Of a stretch of 31,969 nt of DNA, positions 1 to 12,637 are shown in pieces. Source of the stretch: Azolla pinnata (Eukaryota; Streptophyta; Polypodiopsida; Salviniales; Salviniaceae). Where the stretch lies: positions 2,445 to 34,413 of the forward strand of contig JBBBWG010000382.1 in the NCBI GenBank assembly GCA_037176905.1, given 5' to 3'. The first letter of the stretch is position 1. Every line of letters begins with the position of its first letter. Made by a program: the position numbers and the translations under genes. Under the pieces are notes generated by a model. It was given only the letters and a program-made list of their open reading frames with translations, searched no databases and was not told the origin of the DNA.

Positions 1-70
1 AAATCCGTCCAGGGAGCAAGTTCGAGATGGATATTGTAGATGCCTCCACCAGTGCTGTGTAAGCTTAGAA

Positions 71-535
71 TCAATGGAATGTGATCATAGAGTTCCGTGG
101 ATCAGAAGAGCTCTCTTCGCAAGAATCAATGGATGCGATCATAGAGTTCCGTGGGATCAGAAGAGCTCTCTATGACAAGATGAAATGGATGATGGAGTTC
201 AGTGGATCAGAAGAGCTCTGTTATATACGAGTCTAATTATAATCGACGGATGATGATAGAGATCAGTGGATCGGAAGAGCTCTCTTTTATAAGATGAAAT
301 GGGTGTGATAGATAGAGTTCAGTGGATCGGCAGAGTTCTCTCTTATACGAGTCTACTAATCAACCGATGTGTTCTATAGAGTTCATCGGGATCAGAAGAG
401 CTCTCTTTTACAAGCTGAAACGGATGTGATAGAGTGAAATCAGTGAGTGGATCGGAATTCTCTTTTTACAAGATGGAAATGGGTGATAGGATCAGAGCTC
501 TCTCTCTTTGACAAGATTTGAAATGGATGATGGTT
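71..535. repeat. Degenerate tandem array, about 8 units of 43-63 bp
   Basis: Seven to eight imperfect units follow one another, each with a core close to GAGTTCAGTGGATCAGAAG followed by the palindrome AGAGCTCT. Spacers alternate between a type that runs into an ATGAAATGG box and a type that runs into a TCTAATTATAATCGACGG-like box, giving a higher-order period of about 115 bp in the middle of the array. The last unit (about 480-535) is shortened. No coding potential is evident. The array may begin before the window, as the first 70 bp are only weakly similar. Confidence 0.85.
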
Positions 536-2785
536 GAACGAACAGATGTTGTGTGCAGAATTTGGGGGAGGAGGTGGGGTTTGAAGGCAGCTTCTGAAGA
601 GATTTGTTGGCATTGGACGCTGTCTTGTGGACATGTATATAGAGCTGAGAGAGATCTGAGCAAGGATTTGTATGTATCATCCTTAGATAGATATAGATAG
701 ATAGATTGAGAGGATCAGAGGAGATGGATGAACCAACAACTTATATCTGGCTTTGCATATACTAGTTAGATCTGGTTACCCCTTTCAGATCATAGATGAT
801 TCTCTGCAGATTAAGCAGAAGAAGAAGAAGAAGAAGAAAGAAAGCAGAAGCAATGGCAAAGCTCCTCCTCCAGAAAAGGGGACTTCCAAAGAAATTGCTT
901 TGCTCCCACCACCAAAATCTCTGCCCCATGTTCCACACAAATCAATCAAATCAAATCAAATCAAATCAAATCACAGAGGGCAGCAGCAAGGAAAAGAAAA
1001 GGGAAGTGCAGGCAAGTCCTTGGGGAAAATGCAGAGAAACAGTGATCTGGCTTGGCCCCCTTACCTACATTTCATTGATTCATTCATTCAAGGTTCCAAT
1101 GGCTCTCTATCTTTCTCTCAACCTCTCCTTCACCTTTTCTTTGTTATAACCACCATGATGAGGACACCCATGTTCTCTCATCGCCGCAAACGGGCGGTGG
1201 CGATCGGAGGCATGTGAGCTATTATTGGCCCCATGTAATTGTGTCACGTAAGACAGCTTCATCCGATCCGTCATCATGCCACGGCTTTCTTCCATCGTGT
1301 CATGTAGGTCTAGACAGCTTCCGCCGATACTCGGCGCTCAAGAAAAAGAAGCGCTCCTGTGTTTAGCAGGTCATGGGCAGAGATCGTCTTCGAATCCTTT
1401 TGGCTTCCGACCATGTTCGCAACAACCTGACTGATCTTCGCCATTTGCAGGCACCTAACAGCATTCAATCATGCTATGCCCTGCCATTGGGTCGTGTTAT
1501 AACATGCATCGAACAAGAGACATGTTAAGCCGCACAGCATGATGCACCCACAAGCAGCAAATGGGCTTGTCATGGGCGAGAAATGGCGGAGATTTGGGGA
1601 TCGTTCGTGCTCAGACCTGTGGAGCAAGCAAAAGCTTTTGACGTTAGCGATCAATCCATGCATGTGAAGGAGGCTCTCATAATCTACGAGCTGAAAAGAT
1701 AAGGGAAGATCTCTGGGAGGAGCTCCAACTGGATCCGGATCCAGGAAAACCTAAAAAAGCAGAGAACATGAAGAGAACATGACCCTTGTGGGCCCACGAT
1801 GATGATGCTGGTGATCACATAGAGTTTTGTTTTGAGAACTCTTTCTGTCGCAACAACCATGTCACCACAGTCCAGAGACCGAAGAAGCACAACTAGCACA
1901 AAATGATTTGAGATCCCATTTGCTATATATATCTATCTCTATAGTTGGGGAGAGTTCGGTTCCTCTGCCTAGAATCTGATCTAGAGCAATGGGCACAGAT
2001 TTGGTGGGCCCCAAATCTGGCTCATAATCTCTCATGCTAGTAGCAAGCTTCTCTTCTACAACTTCGCAACAGAGATCAAGCCATGAAACCATCATACAAA
2101 GCTAAATCAATGGCTTGAGCCCCAAATGCACAGACAGAGAGCTCCCATTATCTATCTGGTCTTTGGTAGATGACCTCACGCAGCATATCGATGAACTAAA
2201 CTACATTGATTGATTGTATCGGCCATACAAACAAACTTCATCCCTTTGTTGTAACCAAAAAAGACTCAATCAAACCTGTTCTTTCCAAGCCTGTATAATG
2301 CCATTACGCCCATCTCTTTTTGATTTGTTGGGCTGCCAAACCAAGCCCCAAACTGATAACACATAAAAGGACAAAGATTTGCAAGTTAGTTGCGATGATT
2401 CTTCGCTAGCGGATAAACAAATTTTGTCTGGACTTCTAAAGCGCACAGTACATTTCTTTAGCGCATGCACGAGATGTAGCGTGCGATAAGATCTTTGGGC
2501 CAAAAGTCTGTAGCAGCGCGCTGGATTTCGGTACACACTGAGCCAAGCAGATGAATTGCAGAAAGTCATGTCGAAGTTTATAGAGCCAAACCATTTATAA
2601 ATATTGAATCCACTCCGTGAACCATAAAAGCAGGGATCGTAGGAGGACTGAGCTCTAAAACAAGATTCGTGGTTCTTCAACTGTGGACCTTACCACACAT
2701 GTAATCAGAATGCCATTATAATGCTACAAAGCACAATATTTTAATGATCATGATCTTTCAATAAAGGAGGTTTACCTCCTGCACC
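536..2785. other. Intergenic stretch, no supported gene
   Basis: I see no gene I can support. The stretch holds a GAA-rich microsatellite (about 819-845) and a short AATCA-type pentanucleotide array (about 940-976). It also has scattered open frames without family resemblance, including a 77-codon ATG frame on the minus strand at 1862-2095. The part next to 2785 is the 3' flank and probable 3' UTR of the minus-strand BRCT-BAH gene. The open frame at 2270-2680 on the minus strand lacks an ATG at its 5' end. Confidence 0.6.
940..976. repeat. AATCA pentanucleotide microsatellite
   Basis: About six consecutive copies of a five-base unit (ATCAA/TCAAA phase) are visible, with slight variation in the first copies. 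Confidence 0.85.
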
Positions 2786-5700
2786 CTAAGATTTTAGGGC
2801 AACTTTCAGCTGATGTAATGATTCGTTCTGATAATCATAAAAGAACTTACACACATAATCAGCTTTTTCTACTATACATGGAGATCCTTCTGCAACGACC
2901 TTCCAGCCTTCCTTTGTATCATTTGTTAAATGTTTATCATCCATCATCAACACCACACGAACTTTCTTCGATATGCTGTCCACCTGAAACCACAGAAAAG
3001 GAAATATTATTTGCTAAGGCAACAAAGAAAGCGTAACAAGTAGATCTATAAGAGTTTCATAATCACCCAGCTGTATCAACACAATAGAACTTATTCCACG
3101 TAAACCCTAAAAACATAAGTTTTCTTTTAGCACCTGATTGCCATGGAGTTCCCCTGACGATATACTCAATTCGTCACCTTGATCTCTACTAAGAGCTATT
3201 TCAAGCAATTATATTGCAAGTCATTCCTCTTTGTACTCTTAGAGGATGGATGAAGAATGGTAAGGGAAACAACATTCGGGGTAGAAAAAAAGATTCAATC
3301 GTATTACAGGTTTCTTCCTTTACTGAACATATGTTAAATGAAGCCAAGCAATACTATGTAAGATAAGAGAAAACAAATGAAGCAAGGCAAATGAGCTAAA
3401 TGACTTACAAGTACTTCGTGATCAATGTGTTCCGATAAGTAAAGTTCATTTCCACTACCCATGCAAGGAAACCCTGTATCTGAGGGACGGTAAAACCATC
3501 TACAACACAAATAACCAGGCTTAGTAGGCTGAATCTTTGCTCCTGGTTCAGCAGATCTGGTGTTCGCTGTGCCAATACATCCCAAAAAGCTCTCTATTTG
3601 TGCAATGTAAGGTTCTTTCTGTTCTTTTGATAGTGCACGAATCTGCAAAGGGGAAATATGCATTTATGTTATAAATGCACTGCTTGTTGACACTGTAGTT
3701 TTATGAATGAACAGTCAAAGAATTCAAAACTCAAATTATTCAACACATACCTCAACTATTTCTCCAGCCGAGTAGATGACACCATTGATCTTAGCAGATT
3801 TATAATACAAACACCTGCTCGGTAACTTCTTGGATGTGGAAACCTTGGATATTGACAACCCGAAAGATAAACCTCCCCTGGGAAATAAACTGGTAGTACC
3901 TTTACCCAAAAATGAGATGTAACTTTTTCCGTCATCTCCTCCTTGAGATTCTCGTACACTATTGATATGTAGAGCTTTCTCTAAAAAGCCCATTCTTTGT
4001 GTTCCATGCCGCCGCAGAGTGGGTAAGACATATTTTGACACTCCAGGTTTTGTCATCTCTTTGTTTCCCAGATTATTTGATTTAAAATCTGTCGAACATT
4101 TATCTGTTTGAGACAATGGTAGGAGTCTGCGGTCAAGTAAGCTGTCAATTACCCAATCTCCCGACTGCAAAACCATTGATCCTTCTTATATTACAGAAAA
4201 CCATGCTATATACTAATTATATATGAAGGGTTTGAAAATTGCCGTGTGAATTTTTTCTAAAGGACACCTGACACAAGAAAATGAAACGTTCCATAAAATG
4301 GCCTACCGGGAAAACTGGATTTAAAGAACAGCATCAGCAGGGGGGATTTAAAACTTACCAATGTATCTCCAAACATTGCAGGATACCAAGAATCCGAAGT
4401 AGAATTAGAATTACAGTTAGAAGTTTTGTAGAGTCCACAGAGAGGCCAATTTGACCCATGGGACCTATGTTTTATATATTATCCTTACGAAGGAAGTAGC
4501 AGGAGAAAAGTTTCAACGAAGACTGCGAACAGATTTGTAGAATCATTAAATTAACATGACTGAAAGAGCAATCTAATTAGTTACAGTACCTCTAGAACCC
4601 ACAAAACCAGCATTGTGTCTAAAGCACGTCAAGATTCAACTATAAACACATTTTCACAAGGCACATCCATCTCACACTCATGTCAAAGTAGGAAACCAAC
4701 CACAATGAAGACTCCAAATCTTGCTGCAGTTTCTATCAAACCTCGAGGTAATTTGCTTTGATGCTCAGCTATCACTATCTGAATCACACCTTTTTTCACA
4801 TTTTTTACTTGCACCAAGCTCTTTAAGGTTTGAAATAGCCTTCCTCCTCCATGCTGTTTGCATTTAAATATGTTGATTACCAGAATATGGGGAAAGAAAG
4901 ACAAATTTTGCTTAATAACTTGCCTGAATTAACAATGACAATCTTGTGCAATAGCCACTTTGTCCATGAATAAACGCTTCAATATTGCTGAAAATAAGAT
5001 CATTGCCACTTCGCGCCTCAAAAACATTCTGACTCTGGGTAGTTTTTGCATTCAAGCTACATCGTAATTAAAAAGCTGTTTCAAAACTCAACCCTTATTG
5101 TGTTCCATCTATGCTGAGAAATACTACTAACATTTGACCATGATATATGCCAAACAAATCATGCAGAGTGTGATCAAGTGAAATAAAATATTTGCTATTG
5201 ATGCCACGATTGCTAATACAATGTTAACTTTTGACCGGCACTCACTCAAGTCTATATGCATTGCATAATCAGCCCACAACCTTCCAGAATGTCAGCTCAG
5301 AACAATGGACACAAACAGGCCGTAATAACTTTAGTGTCAAATAGCTTACCTACTTAGAGGAGGCACACCATTTTGAGAAATGCAATCATCAATCCAGTTC
5401 GGTTTGACAAAAAGTGCACCCACAGAACAACCGTAAAGGTATTTCAGTGTGCGAACCTAAAAATCAACATCAGTATCAGTTAAAAAACATGATGAAGTAA
5501 AGAACAGCTAGTTTCAGAATTTTTTTGAGTAGACCTTCTGTGGTGCTATAACAATGCAACGTGTAGTTTTTTGTTGATATAAATTGTGAGCCTTTTGAGA
5601 CCTTAAACTCGGGAAAACTGGAACTGCAGACAACAACACTCCTCCATGCTGTTGAATCTTCCTACTGATTTCTTCGCAAATTATCTTTTGACTATCAGGA

Positions 5701-8700
5701 AACCCAGTAATAAGGAAATTTAATCCCTGGAAGAGACTGCTATTTAAGCCAATTCTTCTTCTTTCTCCAAGTCTGGCAACTTCAGCCTTACAGACTTTTA
5801 TATTCTCAATGTCTGTACAGTCTCTCTTCCTCATACGCTTTTCTGTTAATTCAAAACAAATACTCAACATAAAGGATAAAACATTTTTAACAGAAACACT
5901 CCAGACATGATTGCAAAGATAAATCAACCTTCAAGGTCTTTAGGTGAAGATGAACTCAAATTTGGAAGATTGTGTCCTGGAATCACAGTTCTTTTTTTAA
6001 CTTTTCCCGCTACAACAGCGGTGCTAGCTGTTGGTTTCGCAGCTTTTATCGACTCTTGCTCATCTGTAAGAACACAATCAGCCAAGCAATCATACATGGA
6101 ATCTTCACATGTATCCTGTATCAATGCACTTTCAATCATTCGGTAAGCCCTTAATCTTCGTCGTTTTCCACGATGCCATGTAAGAGGAGGAGATTCCAGC
6201 AGAGCTGTGTCTTGCAAAATAAATCCATTTTGTTCATTTAGATTTGTGTCACACTTTCCAACAACACAGCCTTTGTCAACACACTCGTCAAACTGTTTAC
6301 TTTGTAAACAATTTGTTCCTTTTTCTCCTTTTCCAGAATGCTGGCTTTCGCTAGCTGATATATCTGTCTCAAGGAGTGTGCGATTCGTATGATTCATACT
6401 GTAGTTGTTCAGTGAACCTGAATATATCCTCTTTACAGCATATTGTGACAGGACTTCAGGTGGATATTTGTCGTTTTCTCCAGCTTTACCAAGCTCCAGA
6501 TCCTTTGAGATAAACTTTGACTTCTTCAATGGGCAGCTTATGTTGGTCCCATTGCAACCAGTGCTGTCAGCAGTAGACTGGTGGCCACTACCTTCAACAA
6601 TATTAGTCAGCGGAGGCATCTCTTTTGTATTTATGCTACAGGGGACAAAAGAGCAAATTGGTTCTTGCAAAGAGCATTTAACGGATGCTTGAGATGATGC
6701 CAAAACATTTTCAGCACAAGATCCAGAAGCTGCTGGGTGGCACTTATCTACTTCATTTAACAGCTGTGGCACAACTGTAAGCAAGCCTTTACCCTTAGGT
6801 TTTGATGAATAAATCCCCCCTCGATTTTCAGTATGATGAGCCAAATCACAGGGTTCAGATAAGTCACTTGTAGATTCATGACACTTATTATGTTTCTTTT
6901 CTGTTTTCTTTGTTTGAAGTTGACCTGCTTGCTTTAGTTGAAGCTGACCTGCTTGCTTTGGTTGAAACTTTTCTTGCAGTTTACTTTCCTGAGAAATTCA
7001 TACTCAAGTTAGATGATACGAAATGGAAGTGTTGCAAACGAATTAAGCATTATGAAAGTTGGCCATACAATGGCTGTCCAGCCTCCAAACCAACGACTAA
7101 TATAAGAATCTTTAACAGCTGTTTGTGAATGCCTATGTTGATCTGAAGCAGATTCCATATTGGCCCTATGAAACGATACTCCAGCATGCATAATATGCTG
7201 CTGTTCTTCTACATCATCTTTATCTCGTACATGCATAACATTGTCATATTGTTCCGTATCAGTTTCAAGACCATTGGAGTTTTTCATTATTTCTGTACAG
7301 GCACACCAAGTTATTGTAAATCAATTGAGACTGCAAAAAAAAAAAAAATTCAAATGCTCTACCTGATACAATTTCAGCTACTTCTGCAGTTGTTTCTGAA
7401 TTTAGTTCAGTGACTTTGGAGCTCTTTTTAACTACCTGGCCAGTGTCATAATGTTTTCCTTCATTACAAGTGTCAATTTTCAGATCAGAGACATAGTCTT
7501 CTTGTAAAAACATATCATCAAGACCATTGTCCCAATCCAGGTCACAAATATTATTATAAGATGGAACCTCTAATGTGAAATCATCAAGCCCACAGGTTTC
7601 CCTTCCTCTTTTAAGCGCCAAAGCAGCATCAATAATTGAGTTTGGTTTCGAAATCTGGCAAACTTGGCATTCATTCATAATATCTGCAACAACTAATGTC
7701 TCTGCTGAGGCCACAGTAAGTCTAATTGCAGCCTGGAAATCTTCATTGAAATGTTTGAGCTTTTTCACCTTGGCTTTCTTCTTATTTACCAATTTTACAG
7801 GTTGACTCGGCTCTGCTCCCTCCTTTGAATGTGGTTGGGAATGTTGAATATGAGAAACTGACATGAAGTGCATTTTAAAAAGCTTTAAGCATGATGAACG
7901 AAATTTTGTAGAACACACAAAGAAGAGGCTAAGTCCATTGCATGGAGACCATAATGGACGGAACATTTTAAAAACGTGCTCTTTCAAAAAAGAAATTATC
8001 AAGAAAGTGTAGTACTCCTTGGTTGGATCGATAGTGAACATGTACCTTCAGATGTAGGAGACATCTTTGGTTCAAAGATAGATTTATCAACATGGGACGC
8101 TCTTTGAGACTGGCCATCTTTACTCATTCCCAAAGATGAGTCAAAGGCCTCATGTGAAGTAGAGCCATTGCCAATTTTTATCTTTTCTTCTACCAAAATG
8201 GTTTCATAATTTTCATTGAAGCATGCAGTCTGTGATTGAGAAAGTGAAAGTACTAGAGAGAAGGCCTGAAAAAAGAAAAAATGTCAGGACTCTGGCATGT
8301 GGGAAGATAGTTCCACCTTTCATTGGCATATACTTACACCTAAATAGATATGTACGAATACAGTAATAATTAGCTTGAGATTTCATGAGACATGCAAACA
8401 ATAATAGAAACTTCGGGAAAGTACAAACCTTAGACTTTGCATATGCATCAGCAACTTCCTTAATTTCATCTTCCATGTTTGGACCCTGAGAAAGACGATA
8501 TTTTACACATGCTATCAATGTAATATTTAATGAAAAATCTAGAAAAAGAGTCCAAGGGCAGATTTCTAGATAATTTATCTTTTAAACTCTATATTGAAAC
8601 ATAACAAAAGTTAAAGATGCAAATATCTTACATAAAATGGATGAAATCTATGCTCAAATTCAATCCAAATGTAACAAAATTAAGATATCTAACTTGGACA

Positions 8701-10660
8701 TGGCCCAAGGAACTCAAGCTAGACTTTGGAAAGTAATCCTCCAAAAAAAAAGAGGCGTCACCTGATGCAAAATAGACTATCTATACGATGTAAATATTAC
8801 TCGAAGTTTCCACATACGGGAAGAAAACTTACGATTCCCTCGCCCAAGATAGGTACCCTCTTATCTGATAAAGGACTACACATGATCTCTTCAACCAATC
8901 ACATTGTACCCCTTGTCTGATAAAGGATATTTCATGAGCCAAAAAAGATCCATGGCAGAAATCACACGTGTTGATACATAAGAAACAGATATATGCATCA
9001 TCAACATGATACTAGCATTGGCCTATGTGGAGGATCTAGTACCTCAAGTGAACCTCACAATGGAAAAAGAGTTTTTTTCTGCTTGATAAACAGCTATGCA
9101 GTATGGGCATTTTTCTTCTTGGATTCATCCATAAACAGCAACACCAAAAACAGTGCAGAAAAAAATGTTAGCCATACAATTAAAAAACCCCCTTTGCCAA
9201 CGAGCCAAAGGTAACAATTTATCTGCCTCTAAAATTGCGTAGGTTTTATGCATGATATCTGATTATCTATCTATCTATATATATATACATACTTTACTTA
9301 GCATTGACATATGCTAGCCTGAAGAGTTCATCCCATATAGATATTATTGTCAAGAGATCTAATCAGCCAGTAGAGAAAATATAAAAGGTCAGAGATGTAA
9401 TGACATAAGAACAAGATAAACCAGCAAGTTGGCGCAGAGAATGGCTTCCCTTGGGAGAGTCATTGAAATGGGAGAAGCATTCATATGGAAAAATCTAAGT
9501 AATTGTAAACAATCACAAGGACGTGGAGTTGGAAAACAGCAGTTACCTCTATGTTTATATTGCAATCTGGATCAGTTGATCCATCGTCAGAAAGATTTAA
9601 GCTGGGAAATGGTCTGTTCAAAATTTCTTTGCAACCAGATTGTGACAATGCAATCGCATCAACATTGGAGCTTGATAGCCCAGAACCCTACACAGAAATA
9701 AATAATTTAACCTGATTCACTTGTTCCACACGGACAATCCTTTCACCATCATAAATAATCAAGTTCAAAATATGAATCACAAAGTAAAACCATATTCTAA
9801 TATAAAAATGTTATCTGTTATTGCTACATTTAAAATGTGACCATAACCTATCTATCCTTGGCTCATCATGTTTTCCTAAATGTTTTTGATGATTTAGATG
9901 CAACTTGAAACAGGGTCCATGACATTCTGTATCGAGATTATACTAGATCAAGTATGGCAAAATTTTAATATGATCGATTGCACTGCCCACAGGAATGTCA
10001 TAGCATTAGTGGTATTCACACAGAGAATATTGGCCAGAGATGCACCTAGCAAAGGAATGGGGAAATGTATTTGTCTAAGCATGCGTATTCATTTTTTAAT
10101 TAATGATTTGTCTCTAGATACAATATGTATGCATAGTTTTGACTCTAAATAACATGTAGTTTATTATATAGCACATTACTTAAGACGTCAAAATATCCCC
10201 TAAGGGACTCTAGCTGGGTAAGGCAACAGCAGCTTAGGCCACGACTCAGCTTAAAATGTAAAAACTGCAAGAAAAGATAAATAAATGAGATAGTCTTGCC
10301 AGAATGTTTCCAATGCATTTTCATCCATTCTAGCAGTTTACAATCCAAAGATGAACTGTTTCAATCTGCATCTTAATAGCAACCACATGCCAGTTCTTCC
10401 AAAAGGATACCTGCTGACTCTATGTTTATTACTTCTTCATGCACAAGTGGGCTGCGGCATATTTTACCATTGTAGGACTCAAACAAGCCCCCATTCCTCA
10501 AACTATTTTACATTATTCTATTCATAGCAGCATACAGACCTCAGTGCATGCCTTCTCTTACCTCTTTTATTTTCTTGACAGACCAATGCCAGGTAATCTC
10601 AGGTAATCCAGGAATGAGTTTACCTGGCATTGATCTGAATCTGGTGTTACAGAGCAACAT
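2786..10660 (-). CDS. Tandem-BRCT plus BAH domain protein, 14 exons
   Basis: Probable chromatin-bound DNA-damage adaptor. Exons from the 5' end: 10660-10562, 9687-9547, 8485-8429, 8265-8046, 7857-7363, 7292-7069, 6988-5929, 5842-5535, 5456-5350, 5032-4924, 4853-4701, 4164-3751, 3642-3409, 2983-2786. They total 3,819 nt and every junction is in phase, giving 1,272 residues. Residues 34-180 carry five SQ dipeptides. Residues 180-765 are polar and look disordered. BRCT1 (about 805-900) has LITGF, then RTLKY and a Trp near 889. BRCT2 (about 905-1005) ends in SGDWVIDSL. BAH (about 1105-1225) has AGEIVE and RWFYRP. The T-G and R-T-L-K positions match the phosphopeptide-binding residues of BRCA1/MDC1 BRCT pairs. 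All introns are GT-AG except intron 10, which is GC-AG. The ATG at 10660 is the least certain point, because the frame stays open upstream. BRCT plus BAH proteins are, to my memory, annotated in plants as DNA-repair proteins; I assign no symbol. Confidence 0.85.
4854..4923 (-). other. GC-AG intron (intron 10 of the BRCT-BAH gene)
   Basis: The donor reads CAG|GCAAGT and the acceptor AAACAG|CATGG on the minus strand, a 70-nt intron inside BRCT2. The nearest GT, four bases further on, would shift the frame, while the GC donor joins the exons in phase 0. AG|GCAAGT is the usual consensus of GC-AG introns spliced by the major spliceosome. Confidence 0.8.
8858..8928. repeat. Short direct repeat inside intron 2
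   Basis: Two imperfect copies of a box near TACCCTCTTATCTGATAAAG lie about 47 bp apart, the second with a small deletion. They fall in the 1,061-nt intron between exons 2 and 3 of the BRCT-BAH gene. Confidence 0.6.
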
Positions 10661-10676
10661 CTGCCCGTATGAGATA

Positions 10677-12637
10677 CTGCAGCAGATAAATGTGTTATTA
10701 TCAACATTACCATGATATATGATTTCATCTTGTGTCTATGGGTATTATTAGCTAGCAAAACTGCGAGAATCAGAATAGGTAAAGTGTGACGATTGTTACA
10801 TTGGACGTAATTACAATCTGCTGCTGACAAACAGTAGACCACATAAATTGATGAGCGCCAAAACACTCGGTTGCACAGAAAAAAACCATGTATCGTGAGT
10901 CGTGACACGAATAATGGTTTGGCAAAAATCAAGGTTCGCATATCTTAAATGAATCTTTCTTTTTAAGTTTTCATGTCACAAAAAAGTTTTTCACTGAGGA
11001 CTCTTAGACACACATGACTCACTGCATAAAATAAAATATTTTCATCTCATCCGGATGTTGCCGAGCACATCAAGCATGCTTATTAACAATAAAAACTAAC
11101 AACACAAAAATTTCTCATAGTTGTTGAATACCTTTCCATATGATGCAAACATTGATGGAGTATCACGCAGCGCAGACTCGAGGGGAGAAAAGGAGAGCCA
11201 TGGTGGAAGCCAGGTTTGGCCCTACAAGAAGCAAAAAAAAGTACAAAACATATCATCAAAGAAGATGTGAAAGGAAATCCAAAATCAAGCAAGTGATATG
11301 CATTTTACTTTTGCTGGAATAACCCATTTCTTAGCAATGATACAGGAATAAACCGTACGGTCATTTAGCTGGGTAAGGCAACACCCATTTCGTAGCAACA
11401 ATTATTACCATTTCTCCACACCAGGCTTGGCAGAATGCAACCTTCACAGTCCAGGAAATGCAGACATGATGTGCGTGGACAAATCTGATGATGAATCATC
11501 CTCATTTTGTAATTTCAACGTGAAGAGAATAAGCTGAAATTATGTTCATTCCCATTTTTTTTGTTACGATGGCATTTGCTACTTGGTGAAACAATTTTGC
11601 ATTGAGATATGATGTTATGTAGGGACAAAGCTAATTCCCACAATATATGCTTTTGGAATCGGTGGCTCAGGACATTGATTGGTTAAGCCTTCCAGAGTGC
11701 CATGAATGGAATTTGAATGGCCATTTTAGCAGAATTAACTGAAACATTCTTGAAGAAGTTTTCATATACGAGCATCTGGTCCTTATTCTGATATTAAATT
11801 TGGTTAGGTGATATGATCACATTTCGTTTCCAGATTTCGAGTGGATCTACCAAGTAGTTCTTGAAGAAATTTTGCATGGTAAACGATCTTCTGTATGGCT
11901 ATTATAAGAGCATTCCTTTCTTCTGTCTCAACACGTTTCTCTCATGGTTCGGAGTTTTGCATCTTAAATTTAGTCTCTTGAGGAAGCATAACACAATTTT
12001 TTTCATATGTCGCCATTCTTTTTCCAGATGTCGGCTCGTTGAAGAGATTTCCTATGCAATTGAAACCCGCTCTTTTCAATACACTGTCACCGTCATCGTC
12101 GCCATGTTACCGTCACCAGCTTCACCGTCACCATACAACACCATGACCATTACCAGGATCATTATCGTCGTGGCCATCATGATCACTATCCTCGCGGCCT
12201 CCGTGAGAGCAAAAAACAAACGCCGAATCTCTCTCCCTCACATTACGATAATACGGTCTTCGGGAGAGAAATGCGAAGTCGGAATTACCATGCCCGTCAA
12301 TGCTCATCCGTTTGTATCAAATCATCACAATAGACCAAGAAACAGTACCACGTTTACAGCACCAGCAAACAAACACAGCGGATTTTACACGGACGGAAAG
12401 AAGAAGGAAGGAGGAGCAGGGACAGTGGGAACCTGAGAAAACACGGGACCTCGGGGGGGCGCCATAGCCGTGGAGCGTTCGTGCGCAGCGCAGCGCGCGA
12501 AAGCGGGGAAGTGAAGGAGAAGCGCAGAGGCCATTTCGGGAATTAACGAAAACTACAGGCGCACACTTTACCCTAATTCACGAGACTGCCCCTGAACCCA
12601 CAACTTGTGTGTTTTGTTCCCAGGATAACTAACAAAA
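10677..12637. other. No supported gene; long intron or intergenic DNA
   Basis: I see no gene here that I can support. If the 120-codon ORF at 12638-13000 is an upstream exon of the BRCT-BAH gene, this is its first intron; otherwise it is intergenic DNA. The box TAGCTGGGTAAGGCAACA occurs at about 11366 and also at about 10210 in intron 1. A box near ACCCATTTCTTAGCAA occurs twice, at about 11323 and 11386. An open plus-strand frame at 11140-11322 encodes a basic peptide (GEKRRAMVEARFGPTRSKKK) of unknown meaning. The part from about 12430 to 12560 is GC-rich. Confidence 0.5.

Noticed and set aside
753..1217. 154-codon plus-strand frame
   Set aside because: Its start is a TTG, it runs through GAA and AATCA microsatellites, and it has no recognisable domain.
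2270..2680. 136-codon minus-strand frame as a last exon
   Set aside because: No ATG, no clear acceptor, and the BRCT-BAH gene already stops at 2786; it is most likely 3' UTR.
7293..7362. Alternative acceptor after the poly-T run in intron 5
   Set aside because: It would leave an intron of about 32 nt, too short for splicing, and bring a stop codon into frame; the later CTGTACAG acceptor fits the frame.
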